In this document: positions 23,284-32,206 of the stretch, one piece after another
Layout of the letters: each line of letters begins with the position of its first letter
Numbering within the stretch: the first letter of the stretch is position 1
NCBI GenBank assembly: GCA_002366565.1
Contig: DFBJ01000002.1
Coordinates: 1-36,548 of the forward strand
Direction: 5' to 3'
Source: Bacteriovoracaceae bacterium UBA3083
GTDB lineage: Bacteria > Bdellovibrionota > Bacteriovoracia > Bacteriovoracales > Bacteriovoracaceae
DNA: 36,548 bases
The notes under the pieces: model-generated
Databases searched by the model: none
The model's input: the letters and a program-made list of their open reading frames with translations, nothing else
What the model was told of the DNA's origin: nothing
Made by a program: the position numbers and the translations under genes

Positions 23284-25643
23284 TATAGTGACCCTCTTGT
23301 GCATAAATTAGAGACAGAACAAAACGTGCAAGTGTCATCTTTGGCAGGTTCTGCTTTCCAATTTGTCTCACTCTTCAATTCTTCAATTACCTTGTCTTCA
23401 TACTCACAGTAATCAGCAAACCAGCCAACAACATTGTCAAAAGCAGACTTTCTCTGTTTCTTAGCAAGACCTACTCTATCCAAGAAGTCCATCGCCAACT
23501 CATGTCCTCCATGAATAATTAAACATTCATCAGTATCTGATAAGTTAACAAATCCCCAGAATAGAACATCTTGAATTTCTCCTCCAAAATGCTTTAGATA
23601 GAAAGGTAGTTGAATTTTTGTAAACTTTTCGACTTCGCTTTTACTTGGAATACTATAGCCAGATCTTTTAAAGTCTAAGATTATAATCTTATCTTCAAAC
23701 TTGATAAGACAGTCAATTCTACCAGATACAAAGTCTTTATCTGCAAGGTAGTCTTCAAATGCAATAGTACTTCCAGGAAGGTTTTCTAAAATATTTAAAA
23801 TATACTTAATTCCATTTTCACTATAGTTATATATTTCATATAGAGAAATCTTCTCTCGGACATCACTTAGATACTTTCTATTCTCTTGAACAAATCTTTT
23901 ATAGACCTCAGATACAACTTCTTTTAAAGTTGACTCACTCCAAGCCTTTGTCTTTTCAAAATATTTCTCAATAACTTCATGCTCTAAGCTTCCAATTTCA
24001 TTTGGCCTTAAATCTCTAGAGTTATTTGCATCAATTTCTCTTCTTTCAAGATATGTATAAAAGAACTTTCTCGGACAATCTATATATGTTTGAAGCTTAC
24101 TAGCAGAAACCTTCTGTTCAAATACTTTCCCTTCAGTATCTAGAACGTTCTTATTTATAATTTCTTTTGGTGTAAAAATATCTTCTCTGTTAAATTCAAT
24201 TCCTCTAAAAAATTCACTCCAGTTACGATCTGACTCAACAAGTCCTTCCTGAATACAAAAAGTTATTTTATCTGTATCGAGCAGCTCTCTAAACTTTTCT
24301 CTCACAATAAGAAACTCAAGCTCTGGCCTCTGAATTGGGCCTAAAGAAGATAAGAACTTCATAATATCCTCTTGATACTTACTTCCGCCTTTCTTAACTC
24401 CTTGATAAGAGTCATTTAATAAGAATAAGGTTTCTTCCTCTTTACTACTTTCAAGCTCATTTAATCCTAAAATAGAAATCGAGTCTTCTGTATTCATAAT
24501 AGGAGCAAAATAATCTCTTGGTAAATTTAAACTAATTATTTCTCTAATGACTTGAATGTCATAGAACTTAAACACTTCATTATCTTCAGATAACTCTCTA
24601 TAGCTCTCAATGACTCTAAGAAGAGCACTATAAACTTTTATAAGACGAAAGTTCTTCTCTTCAATATCTTTAGTTAGTTCGAAGTTAACTTTCTCTTGAA
24701 TCATTTCAACTAGTCTCTCACTCTCCACTCCTTCACCAACAAAATTTTCAACTTCATCAATGGCCCTTTTTGTATAAGCACTAAAAAGGTCTGCAGTAGT
24801 TCTAAACTGAGTTGGAGAAACACTCACCTCTAAGCAAGAGTCTAGGGTTACCTTCTTCTCTCCTAGTAGGAGTTGTTTAGGGTTTTCTTCAGTAAGGATA
24901 TCCTTTAACTTTTGGGCTAATCGTTTCTTTGGAAAGAAGTAGGTTTTAATTTCTTTTTCGAAACTAGCTAATTCTTCTTTTAATTCATCAGCCTTAAACC
25001 AACGAATCCAATCACCAGGTCTTGTTTGCTTAAATACTTCTTCTGAAAATGGAATAATTACTTTATTTCTAATTGAGAGAGAGTTGAATAAATCTACCTG
25101 CCCTGAGTTTATATGGTTAAAGCCCCAAAATAGATATGTTGTTTCAACTTCATCTTCTATTCCAACTTTTAAGTTGTGAGAAAGTATCTCATTGGCCTTA
25201 TGCTCATCTATAATTTCTAACTGCTCGAAGTACATCCAGTAAATAGGAAGACTTTTCTGAATGGCCTCATCATAAAAAGGAAGAACCTCTTTAATCATTT
25301 CAAAATCAAGAGTGTACCCACGTAATTCGGTAAATAAATTAAAACTATCGAAGAATGAATCCGCAGCAAAATCACTAAGCTTTTTCTTCCAGATTGTGGC
25401 GAGCTGACCCAAGAGGTCTGCTTTTCTTTTTAGAACAATTTCGCTATCTATCTTCTGTAAAAGATCTGATGAAAACTTTGAAATTGTAATGACTTCAGCT
25501 CTAGAAGGGTCTGATATTTTAGATCTTAATGAATCCGCGGCCATAGGATGTGGGCAAATGACCACTACCTTATCGTCACGGCTCTCTAAAAAGTCGAGGT
25601 TATATATTTCACTAGATTTTTTATATAAATATACGCTTAGCAC
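23283..25643 (-). CDS. addB: AddB-like nuclease subunit
   Basis: Partner of AddA. About 786 residues from the GTG at 25643, which has GGGGA 7 nt before it; the open frame extends to a TTG at 25667 without a better ribosome site. The N-terminal half is helicase-like but has no Walker A motif: the expected position reads VVVICPHPMAADSL. The C-terminal nuclease is intact: CPRKFFYTYL (near residue 520), the GSLEHEVIEKYF helix, GRIDCLIKF, ILDFKRSG, QLPFYL, and a terminal C-x2-C-x5-C (CTFCSVSNLC). Together these are the four cysteines of the AddB Fe-S nuclease. It is first in the addB-addA pair, divergent from hslO by about 80 nt. Confidence 0.85.
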   Translation of the reverse strand: MLSVYLYKKSSEIYNLDFLESRDDKVVVICPHPMAADSLRSKISDPSRAEVITISKFSSDLLQKIDSEIVLKRKADLLGQLATIWKKKLSDFAADSFFDSFNLFTELRGYTLDFEMIKEVLPFYDEAIQKSLPIYWMYFEQLEIIDEHKANEILSHNLKVGIEDEVETTYLFWGFNHINSGQVDLFNSLSIRNKVIIPFSEEVFKQTRPGDWIRWFKADELKEELASFEKEIKTYFFPKKRLAQKLKDILTEENPKQLLLGEKKVTLDSCLEVSVSPTQFRTTADLFSAYTKRAIDEVENFVGEGVESERLVEMIQEKVNFELTKDIEEKNFRLIKVYSALLRVIESYRELSEDNEVFKFYDIQVIREIISLNLPRDYFAPIMNTEDSISILGLNELESSKEEETLFLLNDSYQGVKKGGSKYQEDIMKFLSSLGPIQRPELEFLIVREKFRELLDTDKITFCIQEGLVESDRNWSEFFRGIEFNREDIFTPKEIINKNVLDTEGKVFEQKVSASKLQTYIDCPRKFFYTYLERREIDANNSRDLRPNEIGSLEHEVIEKYFEKTKAWSESTLKEVVSEVYKRFVQENRKYLSDVREKISLYEIYNYSENGIKYILNILENLPGSTIAFEDYLADKDFVSGRIDCLIKFEDKIIILDFKRSGYSIPSKSEVEKFTKIQLPFYLKHFGGEIQDVLFWGFVNLSDTDECLIIHGGHELAMDFLDRVGLAKKQRKSAFDNVVGWFADYCEYEDKVIEELKSETNWKAEPAKDDTCTFCSVSNLCTRGSL

Positions 25644-25724
25644 AAGATTTTCCCCATGACACAACAAGTCTCATCGTGTTAATGATTTGAAAAGTAATCA
25701 TAGCAAAAAAAGGTTAAAAGCATA

Positions 25725-26570
25725 ATGATAGATGATAGTAGATTATATAGTTTTTTAGATACTGAAAATAACTTCACTGTTCACTTTCTTGATGGTCAGA
25801 AGCTTATTCATGACTTAGCAATTATTCATGATGTTAAATCGAATGGATTTGCTTACTTTAGAGATTCTATACTTACTGCACAAAACTTGATTTCAACTCT
25901 AAAGTCAGGAGAAGGCCTTGGTCTTTTTATTGATTCAAATGAACCTTATTTCAAACTAAAAATAGAAATGAACTTTGCAGGTAGAATGAGAACACTTCTT
26001 ATGCCTGAAAATTTTAACTCATTTCCAGAAAAAATTACTGGAACTTGTAGACTCTCAAAAGTATTCCCAAATAACCCTTCGCCTTACACTTCAGTAATTG
26101 AATTGAATAATATAGGGTTTCATGAGGTTGTGAATAAAATTCTTAAAGACTCATACCAATTAAAAGCTGATATCCATATTAGTGAAAATTCGGACCAAAG
26201 TGTAATGGTTCAACAACTTCCAAAGGTTAATATCAACAAAGAAGAAGTTGAAGAAGTTCAACTTACTCCAAAAGAATATTGGGTAAAATCACAGAAGCAT
26301 ATTCAAGACTTATTCTCTAAATCAACAACAGAGCAAGTAGAGATTCAAAAGCACTTTGAAGACCTTGGATTTACTTTCCTAGGAAGTAAATTAGTTGAAT
26401 TTAAGTGTAACTGTTCTCGAGAAAGAATGGTTAGATCTATTTCATCACTTTGTCAGTCGTCTGGAATCAATGATATCTTTGAAGGTAAAGATGAGTTAGA
26501 AGCAAAATGCGATTACTGTAAGACATATTACCTCATCACAAAGGACGAGGTAATAAATAGCTCCCTCTAG
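25725..26570 (+). CDS. hslO: Redox-regulated chaperone Hsp33
   Basis: Cytosolic holdase activated by oxidative unfolding stress, when its zinc-binding cysteines form disulfides. The C-terminal zinc module is unmistakable: C-x-C in FKCNCSRERM (about residues 227-229) and C-x2-C in AKCDYCKTYYLI (about 262-265). The N-terminal Hsp33 fold is more divergent but collinear; 281 residues is near the usual 290. The ATG has only a weak AAAGG upstream. It is divergent from addB and convergent with a lipoprotein gene, and its TAG stop lies in the terminator stem. Confidence in the family is high. Confidence 0.93.
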   Translation: MIDDSRLYSFLDTENNFTVHFLDGQKLIHDLAIIHDVKSNGFAYFRDSILTAQNLISTLKSGEGLGLFIDSNEPYFKLKIEMNFAGRMRTLLMPENFNSFPEKITGTCRLSKVFPNNPSPYTSVIELNNIGFHEVVNKILKDSYQLKADIHISENSDQSVMVQQLPKVNINKEEVEEVQLTPKEYWVKSQKHIQDLFSKSTTEQVEIQKHFEDLGFTFLGSKLVEFKCNCSRERMVRSISSLCQSSGINDIFEGKDELEAKCDYCKTYYLITKDEVINSSL

Positions 26571-26598
26571 AGATTGATATAATCTAGAGGTATTTTTT
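26564..26598 (+). terminator. Intrinsic terminator of hslO containing both convergent stop codons
   Basis: CCTCTAGA (26564-26571) pairs with TCTAGAGG (26583-26590); TATTTTTT follows on the plus strand (26591-26598). The hslO stop TAG (26568-26570) and the opposite gene's stop (26569-26567 on minus) both lie in the left arm, sharing the palindrome CTAG. There is no T-run on the minus side, so it terminates hslO. Confidence 0.82.
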
Positions 26599-27595
26599 GA
26601 TCTTCAGGAGACCATAAAAATCTCTTGAAGACTTCGTTTTCATCAAACAGCCCACAGAAATTTTCAGCGCCAGCTCCACTAGATAGAACAGGAGACATTA
26701 GAGAGTTTCTTTTATAAAGAACATAACTTCCTTTTTGATCAAATCTCTCCCACTGCTTACCCCTTCTCGGTAATTCAATATTTCGTCCACCAGAACCAGT
26801 TAACACAACAAGTGTCTCTCTATTTTTACTTGATTCATTTAGAAAGTACCCATATAGCTTTTCAATACTTCCAATACGCTCTCTTAAAGTTTCAATATCT
26901 TTTCTCTGGATAGAATTCTCTAAGCTAAAGTCTCTAATTATCAACATACTTCGAATAGAGTTCTTCTGAAGAGCCTTATACATTTCAATTGAGTTGTTAT
27001 AAAGACTCGCATAACAAATCCCTGCCTTACAGCTTCTATCATAGAGAACTTCACCATCTACAAAATCCATTTTTTCTTGAAAATGAAATCTCTTGGCCGA
27101 CTCATTAGAAGTATCAGTCATTTTCCAAAGACTCATCTTTTTTGAGATATTGTTATTATCAGACTTACACTTCCATGCATTAATTAGTGATTGCTTATCA
27201 CTTACACCATTTTCTAATGCACTAATTTTAAATCCTATATTATGAAAGTATTCCCACACAGGTTGATTTTCATAATCTTTACATTGTCCGCTTATATTCT
27301 TTGTTCCAAAAGACTGAGCCAAGAAACCAGAGGTTGCATCAGGCCTAAGCTGATAAAAGTTATAGTTCCACATTTTCCCCATGCAGGTTGATTTCTCAAA
27401 AGAAGTCTTCTCTTCAACTACTGAACGAGTAAATTTAGATAGAGCAAAAAGCTCTTCTGTTAATCCCGCGACCTGAATCCAAACTATTCTCTTTGGCTTA
27501 GAATTAAAGTGATGAGTTTTTAATCCAATCGTATCAACCTTAGAGCAGGAAGCGAAAATAAGTATAAGTGAAATAGCCGTAATATTTTTAAACAT
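26567..27595 (-). CDS. Lipoprotein with degenerate alkaline-phosphatase/sulfatase-like fold
   Basis: I prefer the ATG at 27595 (342 residues), which has TGAGGATAAG upstream and starts a lipoprotein signal FKNITAISLILIFASC with lipobox FASC; an upstream frame to 27628 lacks a ribosome site. The mature part recalls the alkaline-phosphatase superfamily: KRIVWIQVAGLTEELF resembles the first strand, RPDATSGFLAQSFGT the nucleophile loop, and RETLVVLTGSGGRN the DHG-containing strand. The metal ligands expected at these places (D in the first, D-H in the last) read A and G-S-G-G, so it is probably not an active metallohydrolase. It overlaps the upstream membrane-protein gene by 8 nt. Function unknown; the fold call is by eye. 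Confidence 0.5.
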   Translation of the reverse strand: MFKNITAISLILIFASCSKVDTIGLKTHHFNSKPKRIVWIQVAGLTEELFALSKFTRSVVEEKTSFEKSTCMGKMWNYNFYQLRPDATSGFLAQSFGTKNISGQCKDYENQPVWEYFHNIGFKISALENGVSDKQSLINAWKCKSDNNNISKKMSLWKMTDTSNESAKRFHFQEKMDFVDGEVLYDRSCKAGICYASLYNNSIEMYKALQKNSIRSMLIIRDFSLENSIQRKDIETLRERIGSIEKLYGYFLNESSKNRETLVVLTGSGGRNIELPRRGKQWERFDQKGSYVLYKRNSLMSPVLSSGAGAENFCGLFDENEVFKRFLWSPEDQKIPLDYINL

Positions 27596-28112
27596 TCTTA
27601 TCCTCAAATAAGTAAATTCCCATAGCAAAAGAAACTGTAACCAGAGCCTCTATTATACCGGAATTCTCAAAAAAACCCGATAGAAGTAATGGCCAGGAAA
27701 AAAACGCTCCTGCTAGGTTCCTTTTAAGAAATAGAATGGCAAGGCCTGCAAAGGCATAGACATAAAAAAGCTCTACATGATTTGAGAGAGTAAAGAAAAT
27801 AACTATAAATAAAAATGGTAGTTTTTGAACTGCCCTCTTCTTCTGTTTGAGAGAGTCATCAGCTAATTGTCCAATTAAGTGAGGGTAACTCAAGTAAGCA
27901 ATAAAACATCCAAGAGATGTAACTGAGGCATTAATTGCGATTTTAGACTCAAGGCCTAACAGCGGAACCAAGAAAAAGAGTAAAAGCGTCAGATACTCTA
28001 GTTGTTTATATTCTTTCCAATTATTGTTTTTGAAGAATAGTTTGATGGAAAAAAACATTAATAATACGATATTAATACTTATGATTTTGGATTCTAATAG
28101 TGTTTTAATCAA
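27588..28112 (-). CDS. Hypothetical polytopic membrane protein
   Basis: 174 residues with six or seven hydrophobic segments (about 10-27, 38-54, 62-76, 98-109, 114-128, 131-147, 153-169). No family is recognised and no catalytic motif is seen. The start is TTG at 28112 with AGGGA about 6 nt upstream. The 3' end overlaps the lipoprotein gene by 8 nt, and the sequence of its last codons (GAGGATAAG) supplies that gene's ribosome binding site, so the pair is co-translated and probably works together at the inner membrane. It is divergent from the EMO-like gene. Confidence 0.7.
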   Translation of the reverse strand: MIKTLLESKIISINIVLLMFFSIKLFFKNNNWKEYKQLEYLTLLLFFLVPLLGLESKIAINASVTSLGCFIAYLSYPHLIGQLADDSLKQKKRAVQKLPFLFIVIFFTLSNHVELFYVYAFAGLAILFLKRNLAGAFFSWPLLLSGFFENSGIIEALVTVSFAMGIYLFEDKNV

Positions 28113-28183
28113 CTTTTATCCCTAAAGCCCGCCATATTTAACGAAATGGCCTATGTGCCTAAAATTTCTCATTCAATTATTAC

Positions 28184-28207
28184 CCTAAATCAACTATTCT
28201 ATTTAGG
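28184..28207. promoter_or_regulatory. Inverted repeat upstream of the EMO-like gene
   Basis: CCTAAAT (28184-28190) and ATTTAGG (28201-28207) form a perfect 7-bp dyad with a 10-nt spacer, in the 142-nt gap between divergent genes. The size and spacing fit a dimeric repressor operator. A lipid-responsive regulator would make sense for a beta-oxidation gene but that is inference. Confidence 0.35.
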
Positions 28208-28254
28208 AAACTGAAAAGAAAATTGATTAGCTTAATCACTCTAGGAGAAGAGTT

Positions 28255-30270
28255 ATGGATGCAACTATGGCAACACGCGAAATTTTGTGGAACATTCCCC
28301 CGTCATTTAAGGTGGCGATGTATGTTTTATTTTTTGCAAGTCTCGCCTACATGGCCAAAGGGTTTTATGACAAGATGTTATTTGTCACTGCTGGTGAAGG
28401 TTTTAAGGGACTAAAGAAATTACTTCCAGAAAAACTAAACTGGGGCGCATTCTTTAAAACAGCACTACTAACAGGAAAAGTTCCAAGATCAAAAGACGTT
28501 AAAATCTTTCATGGTCTTATCTTTTGGGGATTTTTTATTCTTTGGATTGCTACAGACTTAGTCGCTATTCACTATGATACTCCTTTTAAAGTATTCAAAG
28601 GCCCTCTCTATATCGTTGTTTCATTTGCTGCTGACTTTGCAGGACTAATGGTTCTTGCAGGTATCGCAATGGCGTTCAAAAGAAGATATATAGATAAGCC
28701 AGAGTACCTTTCTTCAACAAAACCAAAACAAGAATTATTCATGTACGGAATGCTTTCAGCGTTAGTTATCATTGGATACTTAATTGAAGGTATTAGAATT
28801 CTTGGAACTGGAATGCCAGAAGGAGAAAGAACTTGGGCACCAATCGGTTGGTGCTTAGCAAGCCTTTTCCAAACATTTAATATTGGAGACGGAGCTCTTG
28901 CTACAACTTATAGAGTTCTATGGTTCCTACACATGGCCAACACAATGGCCTTCATTGCAAGTATTGGTCATTCAAAATTTGCTCATATTTTCTTATTACC
29001 ATTTCAAGCTTTAGTTACTCCTCCAAGAAGAGGAGCTGTTTTAGAGCCTATGGATTTTGAAGATGAAAACGCTGAAACATTTGGCCTAGGTAAACTATCT
29101 GAATTAACAGCTAAGAATAGATTAGACCTTCTTACTTGTGTTGAGTGTGGAAGATGTACAAATGTATGTCCTGCACTAAATGCTGGAAAGAATCTAAATC
29201 CTAAGACAATTATTACTAAAGCGAGAGATTTCGTTAACGAAGTTGAAGCTAAGGGCGAAAAAGATGCAGATATCTGGGAAAACCCACTATACGCATCTAA
29301 CGAGCTAGATGCATGTACTACTTGTGGTGCCTGTATGGAAGAGTGTCCAGCGAATATTGAGCACGTTGATATCATTATGGAAGCAAAGAGATACAAGACA
29401 CTTACTCTTGGTGATATTCCTCCAGCAGCAGCAGACGCGGTAAATAAAGTTAGAAATAATGGAAACCCATGGGGAATCACTCAAGATGATAGATTCAACT
29501 GGGCCGATGGAATGGACGTTCCTGTTATTGAAGCTGGTAAGAAAGTTGATTACCTTTACTATGTTGGTTGTGCTGGGTCTTATGATGCTAACAATCAAAA
29601 AGTTGTTCAAGATACTGTTAAACTACTTACAAAAGCAGGTGTTAGCTTTGCCGTTATGGGTAAAACTGAAAAATGTAACGGTGACCCAATCAGAAGATTT
29701 GGAGATGAGTACTCTTTCTACGAAATTGCAATTGAGAATATTGCTAATATGAATCAATATGATTTTGATAAAGTCGTTACTCACTGTCCACACTGCTTAC
29801 ATACTATCGGAAAAGAGTATGGAAAGTTCGACGATGGTGAATTTGAGACAGTTCACCACACTGAATTACTGGCAGAATTGATAAGAAGTGGTAAACTAAA
29901 TCCAGAGAAAAAGCTTAATGAAGAGCTTACATTCCACGATCCTTGTTATTTAGGTCGTCACCATGGCGAATACAATGCACCAAGAGAAATACTTAAGGCC
30001 TCTGGAGCAAATATTAAAGAAATGGAGATGAATAAAGATAAGGCAATGTGCTGTGGAATGGGCGGTGGAAACATGTGGTATGAGCTTCCAGAAGGTGGAC
30101 ACCTTGCTGAGAAGAGACTTGAGCAAATTGGAGAGACAAAAGCTCCAAAACTTGCGACAGCTTGTTCATACTGTATGATTAATTTCCACTCATCAAAGAA
30201 TGAGAAGACAAATACTGATGCAGTTGAAATCGAAGATGTTGCCTCAATTTTGGCAAAAACAATTTTATAA
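28255..30270 (+). CDS. Membrane Fe-S oxidoreductase, probable ETF:menaquinone oxidoreductase (EMO/EtfD-like)
   Basis: 671 residues. The N-terminal half is a NarI/cytochrome-b-like membrane domain with about five spans (about residues 18-38, 85-105, 120-140, 160-180, 222-245) and candidate heme histidines in KIFHGLIFW and WFLHMANTM. It is followed by two 4Fe-4S motifs, CVECGRCTNVCP (about 294) and CTTCGACMEECP (about 353), and two heterodisulfide-reductase-type CCG modules (VGCAGSYD through THCPHCLHT, and HDPCYLGRHHGEY through CCGMGGG and CSYCM). This architecture is that of EMO/EtfD, which passes electrons from acyl-CoA dehydrogenases via EtfAB to menaquinone. No etfAB is in the window. AGGAG is 7 nt before the ATG. 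A terminator hairpin follows, inside the next reading frame. Confidence 0.85.
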   Translation: MDATMATREILWNIPPSFKVAMYVLFFASLAYMAKGFYDKMLFVTAGEGFKGLKKLLPEKLNWGAFFKTALLTGKVPRSKDVKIFHGLIFWGFFILWIATDLVAIHYDTPFKVFKGPLYIVVSFAADFAGLMVLAGIAMAFKRRYIDKPEYLSSTKPKQELFMYGMLSALVIIGYLIEGIRILGTGMPEGERTWAPIGWCLASLFQTFNIGDGALATTYRVLWFLHMANTMAFIASIGHSKFAHIFLLPFQALVTPPRRGAVLEPMDFEDENAETFGLGKLSELTAKNRLDLLTCVECGRCTNVCPALNAGKNLNPKTIITKARDFVNEVEAKGEKDADIWENPLYASNELDACTTCGACMEECPANIEHVDIIMEAKRYKTLTLGDIPPAAADAVNKVRNNGNPWGITQDDRFNWADGMDVPVIEAGKKVDYLYYVGCAGSYDANNQKVVQDTVKLLTKAGVSFAVMGKTEKCNGDPIRRFGDEYSFYEIAIENIANMNQYDFDKVVTHCPHCLHTIGKEYGKFDDGEFETVHHTELLAELIRSGKLNPEKKLNEELTFHDPCYLGRHHGEYNAPREILKASGANIKEMEMNKDKAMCCGMGGGNMWYELPEGGHLAEKRLEQIGETKAPKLATACSYCMINFHSSKNEKTNTDAVEIEDVASILAKTIL

Positions 30271-32206
30271 AATAATTCTATGCCTGGGGCTTCTGTCCCA
30301 GGCTTATATTTTTCCTACTTATTCACAAGAAGATCTCTCCGCTAAAATTGAAACAACTCCAGGTATAATAGAATCTCTATTAGAGATAATAGATATAGAA
30401 AAAACTCAGTATGCTGCACTCATTAAAGAAGCAGAAACTAAGAGTTTACTCATAACTGATGATGATCAAGTAAAAGAAATTAAACTTGATCCCTTTTTTG
30501 TAAAGTCACTTCTATTAAATAGTGAAAATAGATACTTAAACTTTCTTAAAAATCAAAAAGACGAATGTAGATTAATTTCTCTTTTCCAAAATAACTTAAT
30601 CAAAACATCTAGAGGTCTCGTAAATAGAGTTATTGTAAATTACGTTGATAAAGATAATGAAAGAAAAAGAGCTCTACTAACTAGAAGTAACTTTTTAGAA
30701 CTCTACTTTAAAAAGAAATGTATAAATAATAAAGAACTTGGCCAATTATTCGAAACAAATAATCTTAGTAAAACAATGAAGAGTATAAGTCTTCCAACAC
30801 CTACGACACAAAACCAATGTGAACAGATTCTAGAAGACTGGCAAAAAAATCCAAATACTCCCTTCCTATGTGGCGTTCATGAAACAATAAGTAGAGGAGA
30901 AAAAGCTAAAATTATTCTTCCGGCGCTAAGTACAATTCAAAGAAATAGAAGATCTGTTCTGCAATCTAGAATAAATAGAGCTGAAGTATTAATTCCCAAA
31001 GTTCCCTACTTTCAAAGAACTTATCTTAAAAATCTTTGTGAAAATATTGATAATCAAAAAAACTTTTGTGATAAGTACTTAGCAAAAGATATCTGGTCTC
31101 AAATAGTAACAGGAGAAAAGCCTGATTACTTACTAAAGTTTAAATGTAAAAATGTTTTAGGAAAAAAGAAAATTACTAAGAATGACCTAAGAAAGTGTGC
31201 CTTAAAATTTAAGAATGAACCAAAGTACTGTCTTTCAAACGGAAATAAGGATCACCTTTCGATATACCCTCTTGAGAATTGTAATAATTTATCTGACTCA
31301 TACAATAACTCACAACTAGTTACGAAGTACCACGATTGCCCAGGAGCGGTTGATAACGAAGGAATAATAAATACACATAGACTCCTAAGTCACTTCAATG
31401 GAGCTGAGTACTCTTCAACAGAATTCACTTGTGCTTCAGAAGTAAACTTAACTTTTGCCGATTTAAATATTAATGCTAATAACTCAAGTGGATGGCCCTT
31501 AAAGATTTGTTTCAAAAACTTAGCGACAGAACTAAAGGAGTGTTACCCATATGTTCCAGGAGCTTCAAAGAATACAAATTTATCCGAAGATCTAGTTATT
31601 TCTAAAATAATAAAGAAAACAGAGAGAACTCCTTTCGATGTAAAGTGTAAGCTTGTTAATTCTAATATCTACAATCCAAATAGGCTTGGATATAAGACGG
31701 GTTGTCATATTGTATATGATCCAAGAAATTGTACTTCTATCCACTGTCCAAAGAAGATTTACTTTGAAACCAAACTAATTGATTACTTAATATATGAAGG
31801 TAAAGTCCTCTATGATTACTTTCCTACATCATTCTCAAATGAGAAGTATGCAATTTCAAACCTAATGAATGACTCATTAAAGAAAGAGTCAAAAATGATT
31901 AGAAACCTAACAGCACTAAAGTTCTTCTTTAAAAATACAAAGAAAGGGATTATTCACGGAATAGGCTGTGCTGAAGACTTATACCCTAACACATTTCAAC
32001 GACAATCAATGAATGAATGTAAACCTATCCCTTTCATTATTGATGGAATTATTCAAAATAAAGAAAAAACGACTTTAGTATTTAGAGGAGCAATATCAGA
32101 TATTCATACACCAAGAAATATCGCTTGGAATATGATTTTTAATGCTGTTGCAAACTATAAAGAACTTCACCCTCTAGAAACATGGACTCTCTATGGTATT
32201 AAGTAA
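30236..32206 (+). CDS. Exported cysteine-rich protein of unknown function
   Basis: I do not recognise it. From the ATG at 30236 it is 656 residues (the frame runs open to an ATG at 30200). A signal peptide is evident (KIILCLGLLSQAYIFPTYSQ, cleavage near SQ/ED). The mature part is Lys/Asn-rich and contains 20 cysteines, an even number spread along its length, which suggests a disulfide-bonded periplasmic or secreted protein. No start has a good Shine-Dalgarno. The gene overlaps the EMO-like gene by about 35 nt and contains that gene's terminator within the signal-peptide codons. It overlaps the next gene by 14 nt, so the three exported genes form one unit. Confidence 0.7.
   Translation: MLPQFWQKQFYKIILCLGLLSQAYIFPTYSQEDLSAKIETTPGIIESLLEIIDIEKTQYAALIKEAETKSLLITDDDQVKEIKLDPFFVKSLLLNSENRYLNFLKNQKDECRLISLFQNNLIKTSRGLVNRVIVNYVDKDNERKRALLTRSNFLELYFKKKCINNKELGQLFETNNLSKTMKSISLPTPTTQNQCEQILEDWQKNPNTPFLCGVHETISRGEKAKIILPALSTIQRNRRSVLQSRINRAEVLIPKVPYFQRTYLKNLCENIDNQKNFCDKYLAKDIWSQIVTGEKPDYLLKFKCKNVLGKKKITKNDLRKCALKFKNEPKYCLSNGNKDHLSIYPLENCNNLSDSYNNSQLVTKYHDCPGAVDNEGIINTHRLLSHFNGAEYSSTEFTCASEVNLTFADLNINANNSSGWPLKICFKNLATELKECYPYVPGASKNTNLSEDLVISKIIKKTERTPFDVKCKLVNSNIYNPNRLGYKTGCHIVYDPRNCTSIHCPKKIYFETKLIDYLIYEGKVLYDYFPTSFSNEKYAISNLMNDSLKKESKMIRNLTALKFFFKNTKKGIIHGIGCAEDLYPNTFQRQSMNECKPIPFIIDGIIQNKEKTTLVFRGAISDIHTPRNIAWNMIFNAVANYKELHPLETWTLYGIK
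30282..30313 (+). terminator. Terminator-like hairpin after the EMO-like gene, inside the next signal-peptide codons
   Basis: A 9-bp stem with one G-T pair (arms 30282-30290 and 30295-30303, GCCTGGGGC / GTCCCAGGC) and a TTCT loop is followed by TTATATTTTT. It lies 12 nt after the EMO-like stop codon. The same bases encode CLGLLSQAY of the downstream protein's signal peptide, so termination and coding overlap. Confidence 0.75.

Noticed and set aside
29004..29480. 158-residue antisense reading frame within the EMO-like gene
   Set aside because: It lies entirely opposite a strongly conserved coding region, with no family resemblance; a shadow frame.
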